From Clostridium gelidum (GTDB lineage: Bacteria; Bacillota; Clostridia; Clostridiales; Clostridiaceae), in the NCBI RefSeq assembly GCF_019977655.1, contig NZ_AP024849.1, forward strand, positions 1,831,001 to 1,895,000: DNA of 64,000 nt, given 5' to 3'. Position 1 is the first letter of the stretch, and the number at the start of each line of letters is the position of its first letter. Positions 54,869-63,957 of the stretch are shown one piece after another. The notes under the pieces were generated by a model, which had not been told where the DNA came from, searched no databases, and saw nothing but the letters and a program-made list of their open reading frames with translations. Made by a program: the position numbers and the translations under genes.

Positions 54869-54987
54869 TTAAACGAATAAACTACATATCTGAGATAATA
54901 TTTGGATTGGTGAATAAGTTGCTATTTTGCCAGATATAACCTGAAAATTGAATAATACGGTATTTACCAAATATGTTATAATCACTT

Positions 54988-55626
54988 TTATTTTCGTGAA
55001 CGAAAAGCATCACATAGTAAATTCATATTAAAAAGTATAAAATTCTCCTGATCAAGGGAAAAGTGATTTGTGAATGTTTTACCTGATACAGAAAGCATGT
55101 GAAAAAATCCTGTTGTCAAAAATTCAGCAGAATAAGTTGCACTCATTGTATCTATATCTGTACGGATACTACCATCGGCCTTTCCTTCTTCAATCACCTT
55201 TGCAACTTCTTTGGGCAATAATTCAGTGATTTTATTGAATTCTTGCTGCTTTATTGTAATTTCCTTATTTGATTTAATGTATCCAACATAAGTCATTAAA
55301 TTGAATGTACTTGGAAAATTCCGATAGAATCGATAATAAGCAGACATTAAACATTGAAGTTTTTCAAAGCCGTTATGTCCATCTTGAATATCTTCTTGGA
55401 AATAAGATAGAAGTCCACTAAATCCTCTAGCTACAACTGCATAATATAAATCATCTTTGTCTGCAAAATATTGATATATAGTTTTTCTAGTAAATTGAGC
55501 TTCTTTAGCTATTTCTTCCATTGAGGCTCCGTTATATCCCATTGTAGTAAATACTTTTTCTGCTGCATTTATAATATCTTCTTCCCTTAATAGTTTTTCT
55601 TTTTCTTTTCTGGACATTGTATCCAT
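54988..55626 (-). CDS. TetR/AcrR family regulator
   Basis: A 212-residue regulator with an N-terminal TetR helix-turn-helix (NGASMEEIAKEAQFTRKTIYQYF, in parts, about residues 30-55) and an all-helical C-terminal domain. GGAGG precedes the ATG. It diverges from the flavodoxin-type oxidoreductase gene; the spacer contains two palindromes that suit TetR binding. It probably controls itself and that gene. Confidence 0.88.
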   Translation of the reverse strand: MDTMSRKEKEKLLREEDIINAAEKVFTTMGYNGASMEEIAKEAQFTRKTIYQYFADKDDLYYAVVARGFSGLLSYFQEDIQDGHNGFEKLQCLMSAYYRFYRNFPSTFNLMTYVGYIKSNKEITIKQQEFNKITELLPKEVAKVIEEGKADGSIRTDIDTMSATYSAEFLTTGFFHMLSVSGKTFTNHFSLDQENFILFNMNLLCDAFRSRK

Positions 55627-55677
55627 AAAATTTTTTCCTCCTACTTGACAATTGTATTACACACAATGTATATTTAA

Positions 55678-55717
55678 GTTACAGTATGTAACCTTTGTAT
55701 ACGGATTGTGTACAAAG
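55678..55717. promoter_or_regulatory. TetR operator candidates
   Basis: GTTAC-AGTAT-GTAAC (55678-55692) is followed at once by CTTTGTATAC-GGATT-GTGTACAAAG (55693-55717, one mismatch). Both lie between the divergent TetR and oxidoreductase genes. Confidence 0.6.
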
Positions 55718-55842
55718 TATATAATATTATTTTTTTTCTGTCAAGAAACAGAAAGTATGCAGTGATGCATACTTAAAGAATTAATAGGCAGATTGGGAAG
55801 TTGTATGGGTAAATTAGGTAAGAAGTAAGAGGAGATGGAGAT

Positions 55843-56550
55843 ATGAAAAAAGATATAAAAATAATTGCATTGATTAGTAGCGGAAAAATTAATGGAAATA
55901 GTGCTAGACTTGCTAGAGAAGCACTTAAAGGTGCAGAAAAAGAAGGTGCTACAGTAACAGAAATTTTTCTTCCAAAATACAACCTTGAATATTGTACAGG
56001 TTGTTTAGCATGTCTTAAAGGGAGATGCCCTATTAATGACGATTTTGAAGAGTTGAAAAAACTTGTTAATGATGCAGATGGAATCATCTTAAGTTCACCA
56101 ACTTTTGCAGGTGCTGCTAATGCACGTATGAAAAATTTTATAGATAGAATAGGATTGTTTGAGAATATGACTTCTTCTTTATTTGGAGGTAAGTATGTAG
56201 TGGGTATATCTACTGCAGGGTCAATGGTAGCAAAGAAAGTAGCCAAGGGACTTGCTTACATGGTTACTGGAAGCTCGTTTAAAAGAGGTTATGTTTCAGG
56301 TTTTCTTGGAGTAAAATTAGGTTCTAAAGATGTGAAAGATACAGAGGGCTACAGTTTAGCTAGTGAGATTGGAAGAAAAATTACAAGGGATATAAAAAAT
56401 AATAAGAAGTATCATTTACAAAATTTATTTGTAAGAATGATAAATTTCTTTATATTGAAACCTTCATATAGAAAAATTATTTTAAAAGGCAAAGAAGATA
56501 ATTTTAAGAGTGTATATAGTAATCTTAGGGAAAGGGGTTTAGTGGAATAA
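55843..56550 (+). CDS. Flavodoxin-fold NAD(P)H-dependent oxidoreductase
   Basis: A 235-residue protein of the NADPH-dependent FMN reductase superfamily. The flavin phosphate loop is ALISSGKINGNSARLA, followed by YCTGCLACLKGRCPINDDF, a Cys-rich segment seen in the iron-sulfur flavoprotein group, and SSPTFAGAANARMKNFIDR. It probably passes electrons from NAD(P)H to a quinone, metal or other acceptor in the cytoplasm. GGAGATGGAG precedes the ATG. Control by the divergent TetR is likely. Confidence 0.85.
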   Translation: MKKDIKIIALISSGKINGNSARLAREALKGAEKEGATVTEIFLPKYNLEYCTGCLACLKGRCPINDDFEELKKLVNDADGIILSSPTFAGAANARMKNFIDRIGLFENMTSSLFGGKYVVGISTAGSMVAKKVAKGLAYMVTGSSFKRGYVSGFLGVKLGSKDVKDTEGYSLASEIGRKITRDIKNNKKYHLQNLFVRMINFFILKPSYRKIILKGKEDNFKSVYSNLRERGLVE

Positions 56551-56608
56551 GTTTTGCAGAAAGTCAATTAGTAAATATAAATTTTAAAAGAAAGTGAGGT
56601 AATCATGA

Positions 56609-57175
56609 GTGAAAAAAATTGTTGTAGCTATAGGTATCTTTTTAATAATAATAGTGATGGTATTTATAAAAAGAGCTTATAGTACTAAAGATGATTATGA
56701 TGTGCCTGTTAATTTAGAAGTGACTAGTACTGCATTTGAAAATAATGGGGAAATGCCAATAAAATATACTGGAAAAGGTGAAGATATTTCTCCACTTTTA
56801 AAATTTGATACAATTGATATTGATGCAAAAACAATTGCAATTATTATGGATGATTTAGATAACCCTATAGGAGTGTATAACCACTGGGTAATTTGGAATA
56901 TACCTGCAAGATTTGATAATATACTAGAAGGTGTTCCAAAAGAAGAAGTTGTAAATTCTCTAGGTGAAGCTATACAAGGAAAGAGTGGATATGAAGGTAA
57001 ACATTGGTATAGAGGACCATTACCACCCTTTGGAACACATAGATATATATTTAAGGTATATGTTTTAGATACAACATTAAACTTGAGTAACGATGCTGGT
57101 AAGTCTGAGTTACTAAAAGCAATGAAGGAACATATATTGCAATATGGAACATTAACGGGTAAATTTAGTGGTTAG
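56609..57175 (+). CDS. YbhB/YbcL (PEBP-like) protein with N-terminal anchor
   Basis: A 188-residue phosphatidylethanolamine-binding-protein fold: NGEMPIKYTGKGEDISPLL, IIMDDLDNPIG, NHWVIWNIP, then GKHWYRGPLPPFGTHRYIF with the ligand-pocket His and Asp. A hydrophobic N-terminus (VVAIGIFLIIIVMVF) acts as signal or anchor. The start appears to be GTG at 56609; ATG at 56605 overlaps it in another frame and would need one A fewer in the seven-A run to join. Function in bacteria is unsettled; no effect on Raf-like kinases is implied. Confidence 0.82.
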   Translation: MKKIVVAIGIFLIIIVMVFIKRAYSTKDDYDVPVNLEVTSTAFENNGEMPIKYTGKGEDISPLLKFDTIDIDAKTIAIIMDDLDNPIGVYNHWVIWNIPARFDNILEGVPKEEVVNSLGEAIQGKSGYEGKHWYRGPLPPFGTHRYIFKVYVLDTTLNLSNDAGKSELLKAMKEHILQYGTLTGKFSG

Positions 57176-57185
57176 AACGCTGGTG

Positions 57186-58439
57186 CTATTCATTTTCTAA
57201 AAGCTTTTTATTCTCAATAATATTTGCTATAGCGGTTTCAATATCCTTATGAATTTGTATAACTTCTTCGTCATTAAAGTAATTATCCCAATACATATAA
57301 GAAAATGTAATAGCCTGCCAATCAAGATAGTCTGATACATATAAATTCATAGGTAGAATGTCATTTTCACATGATTGGTGATGTATTGTTGCAACTGAAG
57401 CAGATGGCTTTTTGTTTTGACAAAAATACGAAAAGGAAAACTGAGGAATATACTTGCCGTATTTTCTTTCGTGTGACTCAGAAGATATTTTTGTGATCCA
57501 ATCGAAATTTTTATGCTTATAATAATCTGTGGACTGTTTTTGAACTGACTTAAGCAAATCAAAAAAATCATTATATATAGTGAAATCAAAAATTACTGGA
57601 ACTGCGATTTCATAAGTACCTATGCTATTTTTTTCATTTGCTCCTAAACGATTTCCAATAGGGATTTCAAAGTAAAAACGCTTGCATCCGGTTTTGTCAG
57701 TTATAATTTGTGCAAGAACTACAACAATCAAAATATGTGGTGAAATATTGTTTTTAGAGCAATACTCAAATAACTCCTCTTTTAGTTTTTTGCTTGTCTG
57801 AAAAGTCAAATCTTTAATTGGAGAATAATTTGTATCAATAACATCCCTAAAGAGATAATCACTTTTAGAAATTTCTAAAAATCTATCTTCCCAAAATTTT
57901 TCATCTATAAGATATTTTTGACTTTCATTATAACTCTTTATATTATCTAAATGGTTGTAAAAAGGGTGCCATTTTATTTCTTCATTTTTGTTGAGTAAAA
58001 TCTTTTGAATCTTCTCAGATAATAATAACGCTGATGTCCCATCAAATATTATGTGATTAAAACTAAAGTGTAAATGATAATAAGAACCTGCAATTGAAAA
58101 AATAAATATGTAATAAAGTTTATCTCTATTGTTTATTTTTGTTTTTCTGACTTGGTTGCAAAAGCTTTCATATTCTTTTTCACTAGAAAAACTGAAAATA
58201 GGAAAATCATGCTTATCATATGGTAGGAATTCCATATACTGACGGCTGTTTTTTACAATACATCTTGCCCCAAAAACATCAGATTCCTTTATACATTTAT
58301 CAATTGCAAAGGAAAGTTCATCAGAAGAAAAGCTTTCTGAAAATTCCATGGAATATGATATTTGTATAGGGATACTCTTGTTTGCTTCATTAATATTAAA
58401 AATATATTGTTGTTCATCACAAATCTGTAGAATACGCAT
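57186..58439 (-). CDS. Stand-alone condensation-domain acyltransferase-like protein
   Basis: A 417-residue protein of the condensation/chloramphenicol-acetyltransferase fold. The active-site motif HHxxxDG appears as FNHIIFDGTSALL (the second His, the catalytic one, is kept). Downstream features fit the second lobe: LIVVVLAQIITDKTG, FYFEIPIGNR and YWDNYFNDEEVI. It has no adenylation or carrier domain, so it probably transfers an acyl group to an alcohol or amine. It follows the sensor-MFS gene by 31 bp on the same strand and is surely cotranscribed; the MFS part may export its product. Substrates unknown. Confidence 0.8.
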   Translation of the reverse strand: MRILQICDEQQYIFNINEANKSIPIQISYSMEFSESFSSDELSFAIDKCIKESDVFGARCIVKNSRQYMEFLPYDKHDFPIFSFSSEKEYESFCNQVRKTKINNRDKLYYIFIFSIAGSYYHLHFSFNHIIFDGTSALLLSEKIQKILLNKNEEIKWHPFYNHLDNIKSYNESQKYLIDEKFWEDRFLEISKSDYLFRDVIDTNYSPIKDLTFQTSKKLKEELFEYCSKNNISPHILIVVVLAQIITDKTGCKRFYFEIPIGNRLGANEKNSIGTYEIAVPVIFDFTIYNDFFDLLKSVQKQSTDYYKHKNFDWITKISSESHERKYGKYIPQFSFSYFCQNKKPSASVATIHHQSCENDILPMNLYVSDYLDWQAITFSYMYWDNYFNDEEVIQIHKDIETAIANIIENKKLLENE

Positions 58440-58470
58440 AAATAATATAGCCTCCTTCTAATTTCAATAA

Positions 58471-61400
58471 TTAAACATCATCTAAAAAATTCTCATTTTT
58501 ATTACAATCCTTTTTGTCAAGATTAAACATTAGGAATAATACTGTTAAAGCAAGGAAACTAACGCCAATTATCAAAAAAACCTTCTTTATACCAAAAATC
58601 ATGGCAAAGGCAAATATGTAGGATTGACCCATACCAGCAATACCGATAACAATATTGCTGAACGCAAGAGTGCTACCTTGCCCGTATTTGATTGATTCAG
58701 GCAACTGAGTAAGATAGATGTTCTGCACCGATTGAAAAAAGCTATCGGCAAAGGCAAAAGCAACACAGGAAATCACAAGTCCAAAAACAGATTGATTAAG
58801 CCCGTAATATATTATTGCGCTAGACACAACAACTGTGGATATAATAAGTACAATATAGGAATTAAATATAGAAAGAAGCTTTTTTGTAAGAAACGGACCA
58901 AGACAAATGGATATTAGTCCAAAAGCAATTACAATATATGAAATTGATTGTTCGCTAAGACCATAGCCATTTCCTGCCAGTGGAAGGAAATAGTCAATAA
59001 ATCCTAAACATAGGAAATATGGCACAGCTAAAAAGAAAACATAACCTATTACTTTTTTATTCCTCACAAAACTAAAAAAACTCATGCCAGCATTATCTTC
59101 GACTAAATCTGTAGTAACGGGAACATTATTCTTGTTGTAAAAAAGAATGGATGTACAAAAAAGAATAATGAGGATAATAGCGGAAACAACATATACACCT
59201 CGATAACCGAAGTAGGCCATTACAGTAGCACCCATGCCAACGCCAAAAATAATTCCAGCTTGGCCACCTGCACTGCTCATGGTAAATCCTTGCGTTACAC
59301 GTTCTTCATCAGGTTGCATAGCTACCATGGTATCCAAGACATTGAGTATCATACCTACACCGGCTCCAAATAAACTTCTAGCAATAAGGAACTGTAAAAA
59401 CGTGGTAGAGGTAGCTGCAGTCAGCTCGCCGGCTATAGCAAGAATGGCACTGATGGCAAGTAACCGATGAAGTGGAATTTTCTTTGCAAGATTGCCAGAA
59501 ACAAAGGCAAAGATGCCAACAAACAAAAGAGTGGCTGAATAGGAAATTGCCACAGCAATCTCTTTTGGAATACCAAAGGTTTCACTGTATAATTGCATAG
59601 CAAACAGCGGACCACAGACTATGGATATGGAGTAGGCAGTTTGACCCAAAAACATTTGAGTTCTAACGCAGCCTGAGTCAATTAGTTGACCAGGTGCTAA
59701 AGAACGCTTTGAGAAAAACATCTTTATAAAAAAGATAATTTCTTTTAAAAACAGTAAGGAAAGCAGCAAAACTACAGCTATTGAAATAATGATTTCTGTT
59801 TGCTTTACTCGCATTTCTTTAATAAAATGTTCTTTATTGAATCCAACCTCAACAGTACCAATTACCTCGTTATTTGAAATTATAGGAACTTGAACCAGAC
59901 AATAAGAACCAAAGTAACCCACATAGTCTGGGTAAACCAGTGTGTTCTTCTGAATTAATAAGTCGATTGAATCTTTGTCTGAAATCTCTAATGGGTATAT
60001 AGATCCGGCTTCTTCAGGCATAGCCAAAATAAAATAAAGTCTTTCATTAAAGAATTTATTAATTCCAAAATAAATATCTGCGTCCCAGGCGTTATCTTTT
60101 TTAGTTAGTCCTGATTCATCTACAAATAAAACAGGATTATCTGAATTGCTTGAATTATTATTAAGGAAATTCACTATATTTTTATAACTTTGCGAGTTGA
60201 AATCTTCCAAAGAATCTATATTTTTTACATCCTCTGGGGAAATATTTTTTGCTATTAAGTTACCAATAGAAGAAATTTTATCAATTGAGTTGTCTTGATA
60301 AGCTTTGTAAGTAATGTTTGTATAATTAGCAATAATAAGTGCTGATATTGCTACAACAATTACTATCATCATAAAATTATAGGTGAAGTCTGTAAATCCT
60401 ACTTTTTTGTAGTAATATATTGCAAAAACTATAATTAATCCAAATCCAAAAAGAATCAAAAGAAGACCGCAAAACCAGGTTGAAATAATGCGAGCGTGTT
60501 CCTTTGAAGAAAATGGAAAGTCTGTGTTTATGGTCGTTAGAATTTCTGTATTAACATTAAGCAGAGAAATACCATAACTTGATGTTAGAGTAACTTCATT
60601 TTGGCTGGCACTTGTAATGGAATAATAAAGAGCAGGATCTGTGAAAAAGTCATCACTTTTCTTCATAATAGCTATTGTCTTAAAGATTTCACCGTCATAA
60701 AACTTTACAGTTCGTGAACCAATATCCGAAATAACAGGATGACCATCCATGAGCGTCATGGAATATGGAATATTAAAGCCACTTTCTTTTGAATAAGAAA
60801 GTAGTTTGGCATCATTTACATTTGTTGCTATTTTATAAACATTGCCAAGAGCTGTAATAGCATAAAAAATTTCTTTGTCATGATCATAACAGTATTTTAT
60901 GGCGTGCTCTTTTTCGTCGTCCCAGGAAACAGAGGCTTTTAGCTGGGATTTATTGTTTTCTTTCAAATTTATAGAATATAGAAGAAGTTTGTCATCTGTT
61001 CTTGTGACAAATGTAAGAGCATCATCAAAAAACTGCAAATCCATTATTTGGCTTGTTTTATCAAAAAGATGATTAACAGAATATGAAGCAGAATATATAC
61101 TGCCTAAAGATTTACCCGAAGCAGAAAACTCATCAATTGAAATGTTGGAAATGGCGGCATCATTAACATAATGATAATTTGTTACAAATATTCTGCCATC
61201 AGGAGCTTGTACAAGTTCTTTATAACTTGCGTCAGTATTTGTATATGTCCATTTGCATTTACCTTCTCTATTTATTCCAATAATGCGATGATTTCCTTTA
61301 TCAATATAGTATTGGTCTCCGTTGTCTACAACTTTGGAGAATATAGGTGAAGATAATTCTGGACCATTTTCAAATGGTTTATACGAAAAACAATCTCTGT

Positions 61401-61491
61401 TAAAATAAACATTTACAAAAGATGCTACAACTAATATGAATGTAATAAAAATTAAAAAATAATAGGATTTTTTAGAAAAATTAAGTTTCAT
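58471..61491 (-). CDS. Giant fusion: beta-propeller/Cache-like sensor plus MFS transporter
   Basis: A 1006-residue membrane protein. Segment order: TM1 (~10-28); an extracellular domain of repeated strands (~40-330; DQYYIDKGNHRIIGINREGK, NHRI-type NHL/propeller-like blocks); two TM segments (~340-395); a second extracellular domain (~395-570; LIAKNISPEDVKNIDSLEDF, PVIS/VPIISNNEVIGTVEVGF, Cache/LytS-like); TM (~573-595); then a 12-TM MFS carrier (~620-985) with LIARSLFGAGVGMILNVLDT and a mid-loop. MFS proteins are normally ~400 residues. The fusion suggests a transporter gated by, or reporting on, an external signal. It is first in an operon with the condensation-domain protein. Confidence 0.8.
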   Translation of the reverse strand: MKLNFSKKSYYFLIFITFILVVASFVNVYFNRDCFSYKPFENGPELSSPIFSKVVDNGDQYYIDKGNHRIIGINREGKCKWTYTNTDASYKELVQAPDGRIFVTNYHYVNDAAISNISIDEFSASGKSLGSIYSASYSVNHLFDKTSQIMDLQFFDDALTFVTRTDDKLLLYSINLKENNKSQLKASVSWDDEKEHAIKYCYDHDKEIFYAITALGNVYKIATNVNDAKLLSYSKESGFNIPYSMTLMDGHPVISDIGSRTVKFYDGEIFKTIAIMKKSDDFFTDPALYYSITSASQNEVTLTSSYGISLLNVNTEILTTINTDFPFSSKEHARIISTWFCGLLLILFGFGLIIVFAIYYYKKVGFTDFTYNFMMIVIVVAISALIIANYTNITYKAYQDNSIDKISSIGNLIAKNISPEDVKNIDSLEDFNSQSYKNIVNFLNNNSSNSDNPVLFVDESGLTKKDNAWDADIYFGINKFFNERLYFILAMPEEAGSIYPLEISDKDSIDLLIQKNTLVYPDYVGYFGSYCLVQVPIISNNEVIGTVEVGFNKEHFIKEMRVKQTEIIISIAVVLLLSLLFLKEIIFFIKMFFSKRSLAPGQLIDSGCVRTQMFLGQTAYSISIVCGPLFAMQLYSETFGIPKEIAVAISYSATLLFVGIFAFVSGNLAKKIPLHRLLAISAILAIAGELTAATSTTFLQFLIARSLFGAGVGMILNVLDTMVAMQPDEERVTQGFTMSSAGGQAGIIFGVGMGATVMAYFGYRGVYVVSAIILIILFCTSILFYNKNNVPVTTDLVEDNAGMSFFSFVRNKKVIGYVFFLAVPYFLCLGFIDYFLPLAGNGYGLSEQSISYIVIAFGLISICLGPFLTKKLLSIFNSYIVLIISTVVVSSAIIYYGLNQSVFGLVISCVAFAFADSFFQSVQNIYLTQLPESIKYGQGSTLAFSNIVIGIAGMGQSYIFAFAMIFGIKKVFLIIGVSFLALTVLFLMFNLDKKDCNKNENFLDDV

Positions 61492-61720
61492 AATACCCTC
61501 GCAAAATTTATTAATAATAAGGTTGGTTACTCTCTGAAAGTTCTTTTTTTAATCAACAAAAAATGTCATGTTTTGTTGGTTAAAAATGCATTTAATATTA
61601 AAATAATAACATATTTTATTTAATTAGGAAAGTTGATTTTCAGCTGGTTTGAGTCAGAAATAGAGAGCAATAGGAGCTATGCTAGGTTTAGTATAGTTCT
61701 TTTGTTTTGAAAAGATAATA

Positions 61721-61728
61721 AAATCTGA
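61721..61728. repeat. IS66 target-site duplication, left copy
   Basis: AAATCTGA, identical to 63431-63438 on the other side of the element. Eight base pairs is the length expected for IS66. Confidence 0.9.
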
Positions 61729-61787
61729 GTAACTATTCAGCTGTAGTCATTTAAAATTTTAATAGATATACTTTTAGGTATGGCAAA

Positions 61788-61818
61788 TAGGGGTATCAAC
61801 TTATTCTCAATACCCCTA
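61788..61818. terminator. Hairpin inside the IS66 end, transposase terminator
   Basis: TAGGGGTAT/ATACCCCTA (61788-61796/61810-61818), perfect 9-bp stem just past the transposase stop. T-rich on the minus strand side is modest. Confidence 0.55.
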
Positions 61819-61830
61819 GAAATATCTTAG

Positions 61831-63312
61831 TTAAACTAAGGTCGGATCGATTATATTTGAAGTAAATACTGATTTTATACAATCCAAAGTATTCAAGCTA
61901 TTTTTTCGAACCGTGGATACATATCCACGAATTCTAGTAAATGCTTTTGCGCCATCTTTACTTCTAAATGTTCCAGAGATTTTTTGTTTAACCTTAGTCA
62001 TTCGTAGATCACGCTCTGCAAGATTATTATCAAAAGGTATTTCAAAATCATACATAAAAGCAAGTATTTGATTTTTATAACCGCTTAATCTATTTAATAG
62101 ATTAAGACTAGTACTTTTCTTTACTTTCTTTTTACTGTATGCTTTACTATTTGCTATATAATCTTCTTTGAAGCCATCTTCTAATATTTGATCATATCTT
62201 TTTTCAAAGGCTTCAATTTTATCTAAAGTTAAGGCATTGGCAGTATTCCAAGATAAATCTACTTCTTTTTTTATTTCTACTAATAGATTTTTCAAAGGCT
62301 CTGCCCATTTTTGTTTTTCTAGCTCTGATATAGCATTTAACTCTCTTAATATGTGAGCATTGCATAAAGCGTGCTCACAAGAGTATTGATGATATGTCTT
62401 CCAGCAGTCATGTACTGCTGTTCCGGTAAATTTAGGTAATATATTTATATCATCAATAGCTTCTTTACCTCGTTTTTCATGTGCTTCATAATAAGTATAT
62501 TTATCATTTGAAGCAACATGTAGCCATTGGCGTTTTTTATCTATATATATTCCAGTTTCGTCATAATGTACAGCACCTTGATAATTAGTTATTGCATTTT
62601 TTATATTTTCTTCAACAAGTTCTAATTTTTCATGACAGTTATTATTAAAATTGACTATTGTACCTTGACTTAAACTTATATTAAACATATCAGAAATCAA
62701 TTCAGCACCACGTTTAAACGGAATTAATTGATATTGAGTTAAATAAACAGCTATCGCTTTTACTTTATCGCCATATTGAACTGTGTTTGTTATTCCCTCA
62801 GGGAATTTACCGGTGTTTTTTCTTCTACACTTTGGACATTTTTTAACTTCTGATCTATGTTCAGTAACTTTTACTTTAGTCTCTGGTAGATCAACCACTT
62901 GTCGTACAATTATACTGTCCGGAGCTACATCCTGTAAGGATTCTCCGCAAATATCACATTTATCTACAGTGTGTACAATTATTTCATCTGGATTTTCAGT
63001 AAGCTCAAGTGTCTTTCCATCATGACCTTCTTGACCACCAGGTTTTTTGCCTGATTTAGTTCTTAAAGTTTTAGTTTTCTTTTTAAAACCATCTGTCGAT
63101 GGTGGTTTGCTACTGTTATTACTATTCTTTTGAGTTTGTTTTTCTAAAGATTGAACACGCTCACCGAGAGCTTTATTTTCTTTTGAAATTTTTTCTACTT
63201 GAGAATTTAGACCTTTTATTTCATTTGTAAGTTCTTTTATAACACTCATAACTTGCGTTAATCCTTGATTATAGATTTCTATAATTTTGCCTTCGCTCAC
63301 GATAGTCACCAC
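61831..63312 (-). CDS. tnpC: IS66 family transposase (TnpC)
   Basis: A 493-residue transposase: an N-terminal coiled coil (~20-65, IKGLNSQVEKISKENKALGE), the linker NSNNSSKPPSTDGF, a zinc-finger CDICGESL ... CPKCRRKN (~115-170), then the DDE core with VHYDETGIY (first Asp), AVHDCWKTY (second Asp) and the late FDNNLAERDLR (Glu). All catalytic acids are present, so it is probably active. It fills the element; no accessory IS66 genes are present. Confidence 0.93.
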   Translation of the reverse strand: MVTIVSEGKIIEIYNQGLTQVMSVIKELTNEIKGLNSQVEKISKENKALGERVQSLEKQTQKNSNNSSKPPSTDGFKKKTKTLRTKSGKKPGGQEGHDGKTLELTENPDEIIVHTVDKCDICGESLQDVAPDSIIVRQVVDLPETKVKVTEHRSEVKKCPKCRRKNTGKFPEGITNTVQYGDKVKAIAVYLTQYQLIPFKRGAELISDMFNISLSQGTIVNFNNNCHEKLELVEENIKNAITNYQGAVHYDETGIYIDKKRQWLHVASNDKYTYYEAHEKRGKEAIDDINILPKFTGTAVHDCWKTYHQYSCEHALCNAHILRELNAISELEKQKWAEPLKNLLVEIKKEVDLSWNTANALTLDKIEAFEKRYDQILEDGFKEDYIANSKAYSKKKVKKSTSLNLLNRLSGYKNQILAFMYDFEIPFDNNLAERDLRMTKVKQKISGTFRSKDGAKAFTRIRGYVSTVRKNSLNTLDCIKSVFTSNIIDPTLV

Positions 63313-63430
63313 CTTATCATTAGTTTTTTAAAAGACAATATTTATAATACCAAAAGCTAAGAATAATAGGAATAATTTTTTGAAAAATTATTTAATATAT
63401 AATAAATTTATTCAATAGCTGAATAGTTAC

Positions 63431-63438
63431 AAATCTGA
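63431..63438. repeat. IS66 target-site duplication, right copy
   Basis: AAATCTGA, identical to 61721-61728. Confidence 0.9.
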
Positions 63439-63957
63439 ATTAAATTGAAATATTTTGAAGGGGATGAAAAATTTATGACGAATAACTTAAAGTACTGATG
63501 TAATATGTCATTAGAAATTGAAGCAGTTAAAGAGGGAAGTTCTTTTAATTGAATTGATAGAAAATATGTGAAAAACTGGGGGTATGGGAACTCGATTCAA
63601 TAGAGGAGAGTCCAAAATAGTATTAAAAAACTAAAAGAAGGAGTATTCTAGTTATGTCTATAATAGGAAGCTGATATGATTTTATTAAATGAAATTTAAA
63701 GAGTTTTAGAATAATAATTGAGCGTAAGCGGTATCACAAGTAAGGCAGATTTATAATGAAATACAACTTGCCATTATTCATATTAATGGGGAGTTAATAT
63801 GTCTAGGTAAAAGTAATTGAAGTTTAAGTATAGTATAAGATAACAAATGAGGAGCATACCTATGAAGAACCATAATAAATATAATTAAGAGGATGATTTT
63901 AAATTAATATAAGGATATAAAATGTTAATAACATAGGTTTTGAAAGGGAATTTAGAT
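63439..63957. other. Non-coding stretch at the right end
   Basis: No frame of useful length on either strand and no family resemblance. Short frames with ribosome-like sites (for example near 63476) stop within a few codons, so this looks like decayed coding sequence. Confidence 0.45.

Larger units (their letters stand above)
61729..63430 (-). mobile_element. Complete IS66 family element (1702 bp)
   Basis: Terminal inverted repeats GTAACTATTCAGCT (61729-61742) and AGCTGAATAGTTAC (63417-63430) are perfect over 14 bp, and the element is flanked by the 8-bp duplication AAATCTGA on both sides. It holds one intact transposase gene and no tnpA/tnpB, like the ISBst12-type subgroup. Undamaged ends and duplications point to a recent insertion. 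Confidence 0.93.

Noticed and set aside
56605..56611. ATG at 56605 as the start of the YbhB/YbcL gene
   Set aside because: It is out of frame with the conserved protein unless one A is removed from the following run; GTG at 56609 gives a normal start without assuming an error.
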